In this document: positions 50,625 through 58,675 of the stretch, piece by piece
Layout: each line of letters starts with the position of its first letter
Numbering within the stretch: position 1 is the stretch's first letter
Assembly (NCBI RefSeq): GCF_900103135.1
Contig: NZ_FNGO01000001.1
Coordinates: 124,001 to 188,000 of the forward strand
Origin: Halarsenatibacter silvermanii
GTDB taxonomy: Bacteria > Bacillota > Halanaerobiia > Halanaerobiales > Halarsenatibacteraceae
Reading direction: 5' to 3'
Length of the DNA: 64,000 nt
Program-made: the position numbers and the translations under genes
Notes under the pieces: model-generated
What the model was told of the DNA's origin: nothing
The model's input: the letters and a program-made list of their open reading frames with translations, nothing else
Database searches by the model: none

Positions 50625-51461
50625 ATGAAGCTTACCGATACTCAGCAGCAGCGAATCCGCGAGCTTGACATTTTCGGAGAATACCAGCAGGATTTGAAAA
50701 AAGATTTTTCTTCCTCCGCAGCTCGCGATGAATTTTACCGTCAGACCGAGCAGGAACTGGCCCGGAAAAATCGCCGGCAGCTGGAGGAATTCAACCAGGA
50801 AAAATTGATTCCGGAGCTGCGCAGACTGGAGATGGATATGAGAAATACTTTGACCTCTCTGGGGTTTAGCGAGGTAACCACCCCCCTCCGCCTGGCCCGA
50901 GGCCGTCTGGAAAAGATGGGCATCGATGAAAATCATCCCCTCTGGAATCAGATCTACTGGCTGGAGGGAAAAGAAAACTGCCTGAGACCCATGCATGCCC
51001 CCAATCTTTACAGCCTTTTAGGACGGCTGACCGGAACAGTAGAAAAACCGATCAGCATCTTTGAGGTAGGCCCCTGCTTTCGCCGCGAATCCAGCGGGCG
51101 CCGTCATCTGGCTGAATTTACCATGCTCAATCTGGTCGAGCTGGGACCTGAAGGCGATGCTGAAGCTCGGCTGGAAGATATAACCCATCACATCGTCGAA
51201 GAGCTCGAACTCGATTGCGATCTCCGCTCTGAAAATTCCCGGGTCTATGGCCAGACTCTGGATGTGGAGATAAACGGCATGGAGGTAGCTTCGGGCGCCA
51301 CCGGACCGCACGAGCTGGACAGCGCCTGGAATATTTCCGACAGCTGGGCCGGCATCGGCTTCGGTCTGGAGAGAATTATAATGGCCGATAGAGGCCTGGG
51401 CAATATCAAACGGACCGGGCGCAGTCTTATCTATCAGGATGGAGCCAGATTAAACGTTTGA
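50625..51461 (+). CDS. pylSc: Pyrrolysyl-tRNA synthetase catalytic domain PylSc
   Basis: Class II aminoacyl-tRNA synthetase that charges tRNA-Pyl with pyrrolysine. About 278 residues from ATG 50625, where the sequence (KLTDTQQQRIRELD) lines up with Desulfitobacterium PylSc; a TTG at 50529 overlapping pylSn would add 32 residues. Motif 2 is FEVGPCFRRESSGRRHLAEF, motif 3 GIGFGLER. Compared with M. mazei PylRS the pocket residues Ala302, Leu305, Tyr306, Leu309 (HAPNLYSLL), Asn346 (MLNL), Tyr384 (VYGQTLDV) and Trp417 (SWAG) are kept, while Leu301 is His and Cys348 is Val. Confidence 0.96.
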   Translation: MKLTDTQQQRIRELDIFGEYQQDLKKDFSSSAARDEFYRQTEQELARKNRRQLEEFNQEKLIPELRRLEMDMRNTLTSLGFSEVTTPLRLARGRLEKMGIDENHPLWNQIYWLEGKENCLRPMHAPNLYSLLGRLTGTVEKPISIFEVGPCFRRESSGRRHLAEFTMLNLVELGPEGDAEARLEDITHHIVEELELDCDLRSENSRVYGQTLDVEINGMEVASGATGPHELDSAWNISDSWAGIGFGLERIIMADRGLGNIKRTGRSLIYQDGARLNV

Positions 51462-51545
51462 CACCCCGGGTTCACTATTATTCCCCGATATTACCATTAT
51501 ACATCAGCTTTTTACGAAAATAGCTCATATCAGCAGGTGATAATC

Positions 51546-52685
51546 TTGACGGAAAAAAATTCCCGATCACATGAACCGTCCAAAAGCGGCACTACCGGCG
51601 GTCAAAAGCTCGAATACATACTCAAAAAAGCTTTGCGCCAGGAGCCTTTGAACAAATCCGAAATGGAATTTATCCTGACGCGCCGGGATAATGAAGTCCG
51701 AAAGCAAATTTTCAGGGCCGCCCGCCGGCTGAGAAAGCGTCATTTCGGCCGCAAAATTTTCGCCTACGGTTTCGTCTATTTTTCCACTCACTGCCGCAAC
51801 AGCTGCAGCTTCTGTTTTTATCGCAGTTCCAACCAGCAAAGCCCCCGTTACCGCAAGGATAAAAGCGAGGTGCTGAAGATAGCCCGCTCTCTGGCTGAAG
51901 CCGGAGTTCATCTGATCGATCTGACCATGGGCGAAGACCCCCGCTATTATGAAAAAAATGGGTTTGAGGAACTCATAGAGCTTGTCAGCGAGCTGAAATC
52001 AGAGACAGGGCTGCCAATAATGATTTCCCCCGGCCGGGTTCCGGATAAGGAGTTATCAAAGCTTTTTAAAGCAGGGGCTGACTGGTATGCCTGCTATCAG
52101 GAAACTCACAGCCGCGAACTTTTTAAAAATCTCAGGACAGGACAGGATTACGATCGTCGTCTGCAGGTCAAAAAGCAGGCGGCCGAAACCGGATTCTTGA
52201 TCGAAGAGGGAATGCTTTTAGGCACCGGGGAAACATGCGCCGATAGAGCTCGCTCGATTCTCATGATGCAAAAGCTTGAAGTGGATCAGGGACGGGCCAT
52301 GAGTCTGGTGCCGCAAAAGGGCACCCCCCTCGCAGAAAATTCAGAACCGGAGAGAAATGAAGAACTCATGACCATCGCTGCCATAAGACTGGCCAATCCC
52401 GATATACAGATTCCCGCCTCGCTCGATGTGGAAGGGATCAAAGGCCTGATTCCGCGCCTTAAAGCCGGTGCCAGTGTGGTGACCTCTTTAATTCCGCCGG
52501 CCAGCGGACTTAAGGGAGTTTCCAGCGCTGAGCTTGACATCGAAGGAGGCGGCCGTGGACTTAAAGCCGTCCGGCAAAAACTGGCAGAATCCGGTCTTGA
52601 TCTCGAGCTGGCCGAATTAGAAGATTATAAAAAATGGATGAAAAGCAGAAAAGACTCAGCTCGATGCGGGAGGGAAGCAGGCTGA
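51546..52685 (+). CDS. pylB: Methylornithine synthase PylB (radical SAM)
   Basis: About 379 residues. First step of pyrrolysine synthesis: rearranges L-lysine to (3R)-3-methyl-D-ornithine. The radical-SAM cluster motif CRNSCSFC (CxxxCxxC) lies near residue 83, after FAYGFVYFSTH; then LTMGEDPRYY, GLPIMISPGRVP and the C-terminal barrel pieces of BioB-like enzymes. GTG 51537 or TTG 51546 may start it; AGGTGA is well placed for the TTG. It follows pylSc by about 85 bases and overlaps the pylC start. Confidence 0.95.
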   Translation: MTEKNSRSHEPSKSGTTGGQKLEYILKKALRQEPLNKSEMEFILTRRDNEVRKQIFRAARRLRKRHFGRKIFAYGFVYFSTHCRNSCSFCFYRSSNQQSPRYRKDKSEVLKIARSLAEAGVHLIDLTMGEDPRYYEKNGFEELIELVSELKSETGLPIMISPGRVPDKELSKLFKAGADWYACYQETHSRELFKNLRTGQDYDRRLQVKKQAAETGFLIEEGMLLGTGETCADRARSILMMQKLEVDQGRAMSLVPQKGTPLAENSEPERNEELMTIAAIRLANPDIQIPASLDVEGIKGLIPRLKAGASVVTSLIPPASGLKGVSSAELDIEGGGRGLKAVRQKLAESGLDLELAELEDYKKWMKSRKDSARCGREAG

Positions 52686-53920
52686 ATATAGCTGTCATAG
52701 GCGGCGGCCTGCAGGGAACAGAGATAACCTGTCTGGCCCGCGAAGCCGGTTTTAAAACTGTTCTTTTTGACCGGCGCAAACGCCCGCCCGCCCGGGGATT
52801 ATGCCATGATTTTCATCAGCTCGAAATAAACCGGCAGAACCTGGATGTTTTTTTCGATCTGCTGCCCGAGGTTGAGGCGGTGCTGCCGGCTTTAGAAGAT
52901 TATAAGGTTTTAAAGCTTCTCGATCGCGGCTGCCGCAGGGAAAATTTGCCCTTTATATTTGATCTGCAGGCTTTCGAAATTACCAGCTGCAAAGAGACTT
53001 CCCGCCGATTTTTTCGCCGGCATAATCTGCCTCATGCCCGCCAGCCTCCCGCAGCCGATTTTCCCCTGATACTCAAGCCGGCCCGCGGCAGCGGCAGCAG
53101 CGGCGTGATAAAAGTTGAAGATCAGGCGGAGCTGGAATATCAGCGCGATCAGCTTTCCGATGACGATGATGTCCTGGTGGAGGAATATCTGGAAGGACCG
53201 GCTTTTTCGCTGGAAGTGCTGGGATTAAACGGCAGCTTCTATCCGCTGATGCCCACCAGGCTGGAATTTGACGAAAGCTTTGACTGCTGTCGGGTGCTGG
53301 CCGGAAAAGTTATCACAGATCGGCGGCAAAATGAACTATATGAGCTGGCCCGGCGGATCGCCCGAGCTTTAAATCTTGAGGGCATTATGGACATAGAGAT
53401 TATCCTCACCGATTCCGGCTGCAAAATTATGGAGATAGACGCCCGCTTTCCCAGCCAGACCCCGCTGGCTGTCTATCAGGCCTCCGGGCTCAATATGGTT
53501 TCCCTTCTTTTGAGCGGCGCCAAAAACAAAAAGAATAAAGATTTGAACCTGCCGGAATTATCCTTTGAGCAGGGAGCAGCCGTTTTGGAACAGATGCTGA
53601 TAAAAAAATCCGAAGGAGAAACAAAAATCTATGCCCCCGTCGGAGAACACGTGCTGACGGAGGGAGGGGAACTGAACATTCAACGCAATTTTTATGGAGC
53701 AGATCTGGCCCTTACTGATCTGCCCCGCGCTCATATCGCCACCGGCGAAAATATTTTATCCACCGAATCAGAAGCAAAAGCGGAGCAGAGCTGGCGGGCA
53801 GCTCTCGTCTATACCGGAGAAGATTTAAAAGAGGCCAGAGAGAAAAGCCGCCGGAGCAGAAACAGGCTCAAAAACGGATTGGTTTTTGAAAGGGGCGGAC
53901 CGAGCGATGACCAGGCTTAG
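52682..53920 (+). CDS. pylC: 3-methylornithine-L-lysine ligase PylC
   Basis: About 412 residues, ATP-grasp enzyme joining 3-methyl-D-ornithine to L-lysine. N-terminal Rossmann-like IAVIGGGLQGTEITCLAREAGF, then ATP-grasp elements LILKPARGSGSSGVIKV, VEEYLEGPAFSLEVLG and IMEIDARFPSQTPLAVYQAS. The best ribosome-binding site GGGAGGG (52668-52674) points to CTG at 52682, overlapping the pylB TGA and matching where homologues begin; ATG 52664 or 52634 would extend it. It ends in TAG (53918-53920), an amber stop in the very genes that decode amber; readthrough would add a pyrrolysine and 14 residues before TGA. Confidence 0.94.
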   Translation: MNIAVIGGGLQGTEITCLAREAGFKTVLFDRRKRPPARGLCHDFHQLEINRQNLDVFFDLLPEVEAVLPALEDYKVLKLLDRGCRRENLPFIFDLQAFEITSCKETSRRFFRRHNLPHARQPPAADFPLILKPARGSGSSGVIKVEDQAELEYQRDQLSDDDDVLVEEYLEGPAFSLEVLGLNGSFYPLMPTRLEFDESFDCCRVLAGKVITDRRQNELYELARRIARALNLEGIMDIEIILTDSGCKIMEIDARFPSQTPLAVYQASGLNMVSLLLSGAKNKKNKDLNLPELSFEQGAAVLEQMLIKKSEGETKIYAPVGEHVLTEGGELNIQRNFYGADLALTDLPRAHIATGENILSTESEAKAEQSWRAALVYTGEDLKEAREKSRRSRNRLKNGLVFERGGPSDDQA

Positions 53921-54782
53921 AGAATCCGATATTGCAGAAATACCGAAAATTATCGATCAATATGATCGCGAGCTCGAAGCTAAAATCGGCCTGAATCTGT
54001 TCGATCTGGCCGTACGGGCAGCAGGCCGCAACCCCGACGAAGTGACGAAAACTGACAAAAAAAGAGCGGCTGTCATCCCCGTCACAGCCGGCCGGGGAGA
54101 GATTGCCGGGTTCTGCGAGGCCATCAAAGCAGTTCTCAGCCGGCTGGGACTGGAGGCTTTCATCCCGGAAAAAACCGATGTGGCCGGTCTTAAGTCGGCT
54201 CTGGAAAAAAATTGTGATATGGCCTTTATGGCCGATGATAATAGCTTTCTGGCCCTGGATCTGCAAAAGGGCCGCTGGATGGACAACGATACTGCCACCG
54301 CCCGGGTTTTTGCAGAGGCGCTCAAAGCAGCGGCTGGCGGATTTAAAGATCGCCGGGTGGCAGTTTTAGGCTGCGGTCAGATAGGGGAAAAAGCCATAGA
54401 ATATTTTAAAAAGCAGGGGGCCGAGCCGGTCGGCTTTGACATCTCCCCAAATAGACTGGAAAAGATCGAGTCCAGATGGAAAATCAAAACCGAAAAGATA
54501 AAAAAACCGGCCCAAAATGAAAAAGCACCCGCAGAAATTCAGCGGGTGCTGATCGATTTTGAGCTTATACTGGAAGCAACACCGGCTTCCGATCTGATCG
54601 GAAAAAAAGTTTTCGATCAAGATACCTATCTGGCTGCTCCGGGAATGCCGCCCGGCTTTACAGAAGAAGCAGCCAGAACATTCCCCGAACAGATAATTCA
54701 TGATCCCCTGCAGCTGGGCACCGCCGCCATGGCTGTTAATATTATGCTGCCTCCCGTCATTCGTTCTCATCAATTTTCATAA
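53907..54782 (+). CDS. pylD: Pyrrolysine synthase PylD
   Basis: 291 residues from the ATG at 53907, which overlaps the pylC end by 14 bases. NAD-dependent last enzyme of pyrrolysine synthesis: oxidises and cyclises lysyl-methylornithine. N-terminal TRLRESDIAEIPKIIDQYD is the characteristic substrate-binding helix; VAVLGCGQIGEKAIEYFKKQGAEPVGFDIS is the NAD Rossmann site; the C-terminus has LAAPGMPPGFTEEA and DPLQLGTAAMAVN. A TTG at 53886 is a less likely start. Its 3' end overlaps the convergent Wzz-like gene by 26 bases. Last gene of the cassette. Confidence 0.96.
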   Translation: MTRLRESDIAEIPKIIDQYDRELEAKIGLNLFDLAVRAAGRNPDEVTKTDKKRAAVIPVTAGRGEIAGFCEAIKAVLSRLGLEAFIPEKTDVAGLKSALEKNCDMAFMADDNSFLALDLQKGRWMDNDTATARVFAEALKAAAGGFKDRRVAVLGCGQIGEKAIEYFKKQGAEPVGFDISPNRLEKIESRWKIKTEKIKKPAQNEKAPAEIQRVLIDFELILEATPASDLIGKKVFDQDTYLAAPGMPPGFTEEAARTFPEQIIHDPLQLGTAAMAVNIMLPPVIRSHQFS

Positions 54783-57066
54783 ACTCCCGGAAGAACACTA
54801 TGAAAACACCCAGCATACCAGCCAGAACCACCGCTATAGCTACATTTAATGTAGTTCCCCGTCCGATAGTTCTGCCCGGAGGAACCGCCGCGGAAACAAA
54901 GCGAACGTCACTGGTCTGTTCGGCCATGGCCAGTCGGGCATCTTCCATTTCTGAGGAAAGACGATCATAGGAACTCTCATATCTATCGACTTCCCGTGTA
55001 ATATTTTCCATTCGACGCTCATACTGCCAGACCTGTTCTTCCAGATGCTCAACCTCTTCTGAAAGTTCGCTGCGCCGGGAAGAATAATATTCAATCATAT
55101 TTTTTGTGTGCTCAATCTCTATCCCCAGATCAAAATAACTATTTTTAAGCTGACGATACTCCGAAGCTTTATGGTCATAAAGTTCCTGATAATGTTGAAC
55201 ATCCTGCTCCAGCAGAGCAACTTCATCGCGATAAGTGTTAATCCTTTGAGATAAAGTACTAATTTCAGATTCTTTTTCTGCAATTAAAGTCTTATAATGG
55301 GACTTCTGAGCCTGAATGCGAGGATTTTCATATTCCTCCAGCATCTGCAATCTGGTCTCCAGTGCTGAAATTTCTCTCTCCTGTTCTATTTCTTCTCGTT
55401 TTAAATCTCTAAAAGTATCTTCCCAGTCTGTATACATACTCTCATATAATTCCAGGTCCTCCTGCAAATCGCTTTCTTTCTGTTCCAGACTATTTAATTC
55501 GCTGCGAAGTTCTTCTTTTTCCCGCCCTATTTCTTCAATTTCATTTTCAAATTGGTCTATCTGTTGAGGTATAGAAACCAGCTGAACTCTTACATTAGCC
55601 CTTTCCTGCCGTAAAGTTTCATACACAGGATTTATTCTCTCTTCCTCCATCACAAGATCAGTCATAATTTCCAGCTCTTCTGGCGAAAATATATTTTCCC
55701 AAAAAGCATCTTCTGTGAGACTTTTTTCCAGACGCTGCTTTTCTGGTTCCTCTGCCAGAACTTCTTCCAGTTCTGAAAAGTCAGACTCTGTTTCCGCAAG
55801 TTTTTCCTCCAGAGAAGCTACAATCTCTCTTCTCTGAGTTGTTAATTCACGCAGAAATTCCATTTGTTCCTGCTTACCAACTAGATCGTACTCTTCCCAA
55901 AAAGCAAACAACTCATCTCGCTTCTGGCGGTAATTCTCTACTGCCTCCTGCATGTCAGGTCTCATCTCTCCCATCTCTTCTGTACTTCGCTCTCCCAGCC
56001 ATATCCCGTCTTCTGTTTCCATGCCGGTCAATTCATCTCTTATCGTCTCTAATTCAGCTTCCTGCCTGGCTATCTCGTCTTCTAAATCCAGCAGTTCCTG
56101 ACGTTGACCATCTGCTTCTTTTTGTTCCAGATCAGACAGCCTGTCCCGATAATGCTCCAGATTATCCTCCAGTTGATCTCTTTGCAATTCCAGCAGGTCA
56201 ATTCGGTATTCCTCGCGGGCAGCAGCCAGGCGCTGCTGGGCGTTTAATAGATCTTCGGTTTTATCAGCTATTTCTTCCTGTTCTAAGGCTCTGTAAAATT
56301 CCTCTTCCCAGATCTCATCTTCCTCCATCTCCGCAAGCGCTTCAGCGATATGTTCCTTCTCACTTTCTTTCGCACCTAATTCTTCCTGCAGTGAAAGCAG
56401 CTCGTCTTCAATCTCACGAAGGTTTTCTCGATAGGATTCTTTCTCGTCTGTCAGTCGATCCAGCCTGGCTTCTTTCTTCAACTCTTCCAGTCTTTCCTCG
56501 GCCTGTTCCAAATTAGCTTCTGTTTCTTCAAATCTTCTTTCCGTCACCTCAAATATATCTTCAATTTCACCGCGTCTAATCTCTAAAGTATCCTCCTGAA
56601 AAAATTCAGCCCAGGCATTGGCAATATCACTGGCTTCTTCTGGATCAGTACTGGTTACTTCCATACGGAAAATAAAGCTTTCTTCCTCTTCCTGCACCTC
56701 TTCGTCTTCAAGAATTTGCAAATCCATTTTACCTTCAATATCCGAAGGATGAAGAAGTTCCTCTTCCTCATCTCGCAAATCAAGCTCTTCTATTATTCGT
56801 TCCCGAATATCATCTGATTGAGCCAGATTAGCATATGTACTCCTGCCCATCCGTGAAACATCTATCTCCGTATGTCGCGGCGGCATCAGCAGCACATCAG
56901 CAGTTGCTTTGTGTTGAACTTCTGTAGTGGTTATGGTAAAAACAAAAGCTCCAATAGCCGCCAGTATTATCAGAGCACCTATAAACCATTTAGCCCTCCA
57001 GAGCAGCATTATGTACTCGCGCAGATCGATCTCCAATTCTTCATAACTTCCCGGATCTTCATCCAT
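54757..57066 (-). CDS. Wzz-like polysaccharide chain-length/export protein with long coiled coil
   Basis: 769 residues, PCP (polysaccharide co-polymerase) layout: cytoplasmic N-terminus with EIDLREYIMLLWRAKW, first membrane segment (about residues 29-50), a Wzz-type domain, then about 550 residues of strongly acidic coiled coil, and a second membrane segment near the C-terminus (LNVAIAVVLAGMLGVFIVFF). The short tail after TM2 shows it lacks a fused tyrosine-kinase domain. The coiled coil is far longer than in typical Wzz (about 330 residues in all). It has no glycan-synthesis neighbours here. ATG at 57066 with GGGAGGAG upstream. Confidence 0.8.
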   Translation of the reverse strand: MDEDPGSYEELEIDLREYIMLLWRAKWFIGALIILAAIGAFVFTITTTEVQHKATADVLLMPPRHTEIDVSRMGRSTYANLAQSDDIRERIIEELDLRDEEEELLHPSDIEGKMDLQILEDEEVQEEEESFIFRMEVTSTDPEEASDIANAWAEFFQEDTLEIRRGEIEDIFEVTERRFEETEANLEQAEERLEELKKEARLDRLTDEKESYRENLREIEDELLSLQEELGAKESEKEHIAEALAEMEEDEIWEEEFYRALEQEEIADKTEDLLNAQQRLAAAREEYRIDLLELQRDQLEDNLEHYRDRLSDLEQKEADGQRQELLDLEDEIARQEAELETIRDELTGMETEDGIWLGERSTEEMGEMRPDMQEAVENYRQKRDELFAFWEEYDLVGKQEQMEFLRELTTQRREIVASLEEKLAETESDFSELEEVLAEEPEKQRLEKSLTEDAFWENIFSPEELEIMTDLVMEEERINPVYETLRQERANVRVQLVSIPQQIDQFENEIEEIGREKEELRSELNSLEQKESDLQEDLELYESMYTDWEDTFRDLKREEIEQEREISALETRLQMLEEYENPRIQAQKSHYKTLIAEKESEISTLSQRINTYRDEVALLEQDVQHYQELYDHKASEYRQLKNSYFDLGIEIEHTKNMIEYYSSRRSELSEEVEHLEEQVWQYERRMENITREVDRYESSYDRLSSEMEDARLAMAEQTSDVRFVSAAVPPGRTIGRGTTLNVAIAVVLAGMLGVFIVFFREFMKIDENE

Positions 57067-57111
57067 AAAAAAATACTCCTCCCGTTAATATAAATGTGAT
57101 ATTAATGCTGA

Positions 57112-57633
57112 TCAGCGATACCTTTTCTCCCATTCCTGTCTGGTAACAATATTCTCATTCCCCTGCTCTAAATCCTGCCGGCAGAGATAATCCGTAGCCA
57201 GCACTCCTTCAAGATGGTCCAGTTCGTGCTGATAAAGCTCGGCTCTATCTTCGGTGAATGTTTCCTTCTTTTCCTGGCCGTGCTCATCCTGGTACTCCAC
57301 AGTTATTCGCAAACTTCTAGTAACTTTCACAAAGAAAGCCAGATCAAAACTGAAGCAGCTGTCCCAGACCGAAAAAGTCTCCTCGCTCTCTTCGACAATT
57401 TTCGGATTGACCAGAATCTGCTCCTGTTCTCCCGCCAGGCTGAAAACCACCCGCCGGTGATAACCGATTTGAGGAGCAGCAAGAGCCCGCCCCAATCTCT
57501 CCCGATCTCTGAGATGTATGAGGGTATCCTGCAAATCGCGCTTTATCTCCACGAGTTCGCCGGCAAAATCCCTGACCGGTTCGGACCTTTTTCGCAGCCG
57601 GGGATCTCCCAGCTGCAGAACTTCTCTGATAAT
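57112..57633 (-). CDS. Peptide deformylase-like protein (variant motif 2)
   Basis: About 173 residues. All three deformylase motifs are placed correctly: motif 1 GRALAAPQIG, motif 2 WDSCFSF (usual EGCLS) and motif 3 QHELDHLEG (HExxH), so the Cys and two His metal ligands are present while the residues around the Cys differ. It may be a true second deformylase or a relaxed paralogue. GGAGAGGAGGAG is best placed for an ATT codon at 57633, giving an N-terminus (IREVLQLGDPRLRKRSEPV) like other deformylases; the TTG at 57672 would add 13 basic residues without a ribosome-binding site. Confidence 0.82.
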   Translation of the reverse strand: MIREVLQLGDPRLRKRSEPVRDFAGELVEIKRDLQDTLIHLRDRERLGRALAAPQIGYHRRVVFSLAGEQEQILVNPKIVEESEETFSVWDSCFSFDLAFFVKVTRSLRITVEYQDEHGQEKKETFTEDRAELYQHELDHLEGVLATDYLCRQDLEQGNENIVTRQEWEKRYR

Positions 57634-57880
57634 CTGCTTTCTCCTCCTCTCCTTTCCAGTTTGAAAAATCAAATCAGATGCAGTATATTTACTAAATTAT
57701 ACCATTTACGGGTAGAAAAAATCAACTTTATAGAGTTCGAATTATTCTTTTAAAATCGGCTTAAATTTCAATTATTTTCTTGATTGCTACGTTTTTTGCT
57801 GGTAAGATTATTAATAGATGTAATTATCAATTCTTAACGATCCATTCATCTTTTAATTACTTATCCCGGGAGGTATTCAT

Positions 57881-58477
57881 ATGCAAAAAAGCATTCTACT
57901 TAAGTCAGCGCTGATCACCGTTCTTGTCCTGAGTTTTCTGCTCTTCCCCGCTCTGGAAGCAGAAGCTTTAACCCAGGAGGAAGAGCCCAGCTTTTATGCC
58001 GAGGCTCTTTACACCGACGTCGATGATCTGGACAGCGACCTCGGATTTTTGCTCGGAGGCGAACAAAAGGTGAGAGATAACATCAGCATGGCCGGTGAGT
58101 ACATGCGGGTAACCGGCGAAGGTGATATTAATTCTGATGAACTTGATTATCGCCTGCACGGATTCAGAGTTAAGGGACTCCTGAATATCACCGATGAGAT
58201 GGCCCCGGATCGGGCGGGACTGGATATCAACCTGCACGGAAGTATCGGCTATTACGACCTGGAACTGGAAAACGGTGATGATGATTCGGATAGCGATTTC
58301 GGTTTCACATTGGGCGCCGGTTTCAATTATGACCTGGAAGATGACATAGAGCTTCGGGGAAATGCCGGCTATAGATTCGTCGACTTTGACGATTTAGAGG
58401 ATCCTAATAGTGGAGATGAAGATGACATCGATGCCGGCGGTTACGAAATCAGCCTGGGCCTGGGAATTCCTTTTTAA
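57881..58477 (+). CDS. Outer-membrane beta-barrel protein (small, acidic)
   Basis: 198 residues. Signal peptide about residues 1-29 (LKSALITVLVLSFLLFP, cut near AEA), then repeated amphipathic beta-strand segments: SFYAEALYTDVDDL, LGFLLGGEQKV, MAGEYMRVTGEG, LDINLHGSIGYYDLEL, FGFTLGAGFNYDLED, IELRGNAGYRFVDF and, at the end, YEISLGLGIPF with the terminal Phe typical of barrels recognised by BamA. About eight strands, like opacity or OmpA-type barrels. Loops are very rich in Asp and Glu, as in halophiles. ATG at 57881 with GGGAGG upstream. It supports a diderm envelope. Confidence 0.75.
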   Translation: MQKSILLKSALITVLVLSFLLFPALEAEALTQEEEPSFYAEALYTDVDDLDSDLGFLLGGEQKVRDNISMAGEYMRVTGEGDINSDELDYRLHGFRVKGLLNITDEMAPDRAGLDINLHGSIGYYDLELENGDDDSDSDFGFTLGAGFNYDLEDDIELRGNAGYRFVDFDDLEDPNSGDEDDIDAGGYEISLGLGIPF

Positions 58478-58552
58478 ATAGATATCTGATCAAATCTCCC
58501 AGAGATATACATATCCCTCAGGTCAAAAAACATAAAACTTTTACGTCAGTTA

Positions 58553-58578
58553 AACCGGGGCATACTGCCCCGGTTTTA
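58553..58578. terminator. Intrinsic terminator between convergent genes
   Basis: AACCGGGGCA, a short loop TAC and TGCCCCGGTT make a stable stem followed by TTAATTAT on the plus strand; the minus strand has AAAC flanks. It serves the barrel-protein gene and perhaps the lyase operon from the other side. Confidence 0.75.
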
Positions 58579-58675
58579 ATTATATTCTTCCATTCTCAGC
58601 CCAGTATTGTTCAATATTTTTTGCATTAACTTTTATATTTATATTTTTCTCCCCTTCTTCCCGCAAAACTTTCTA

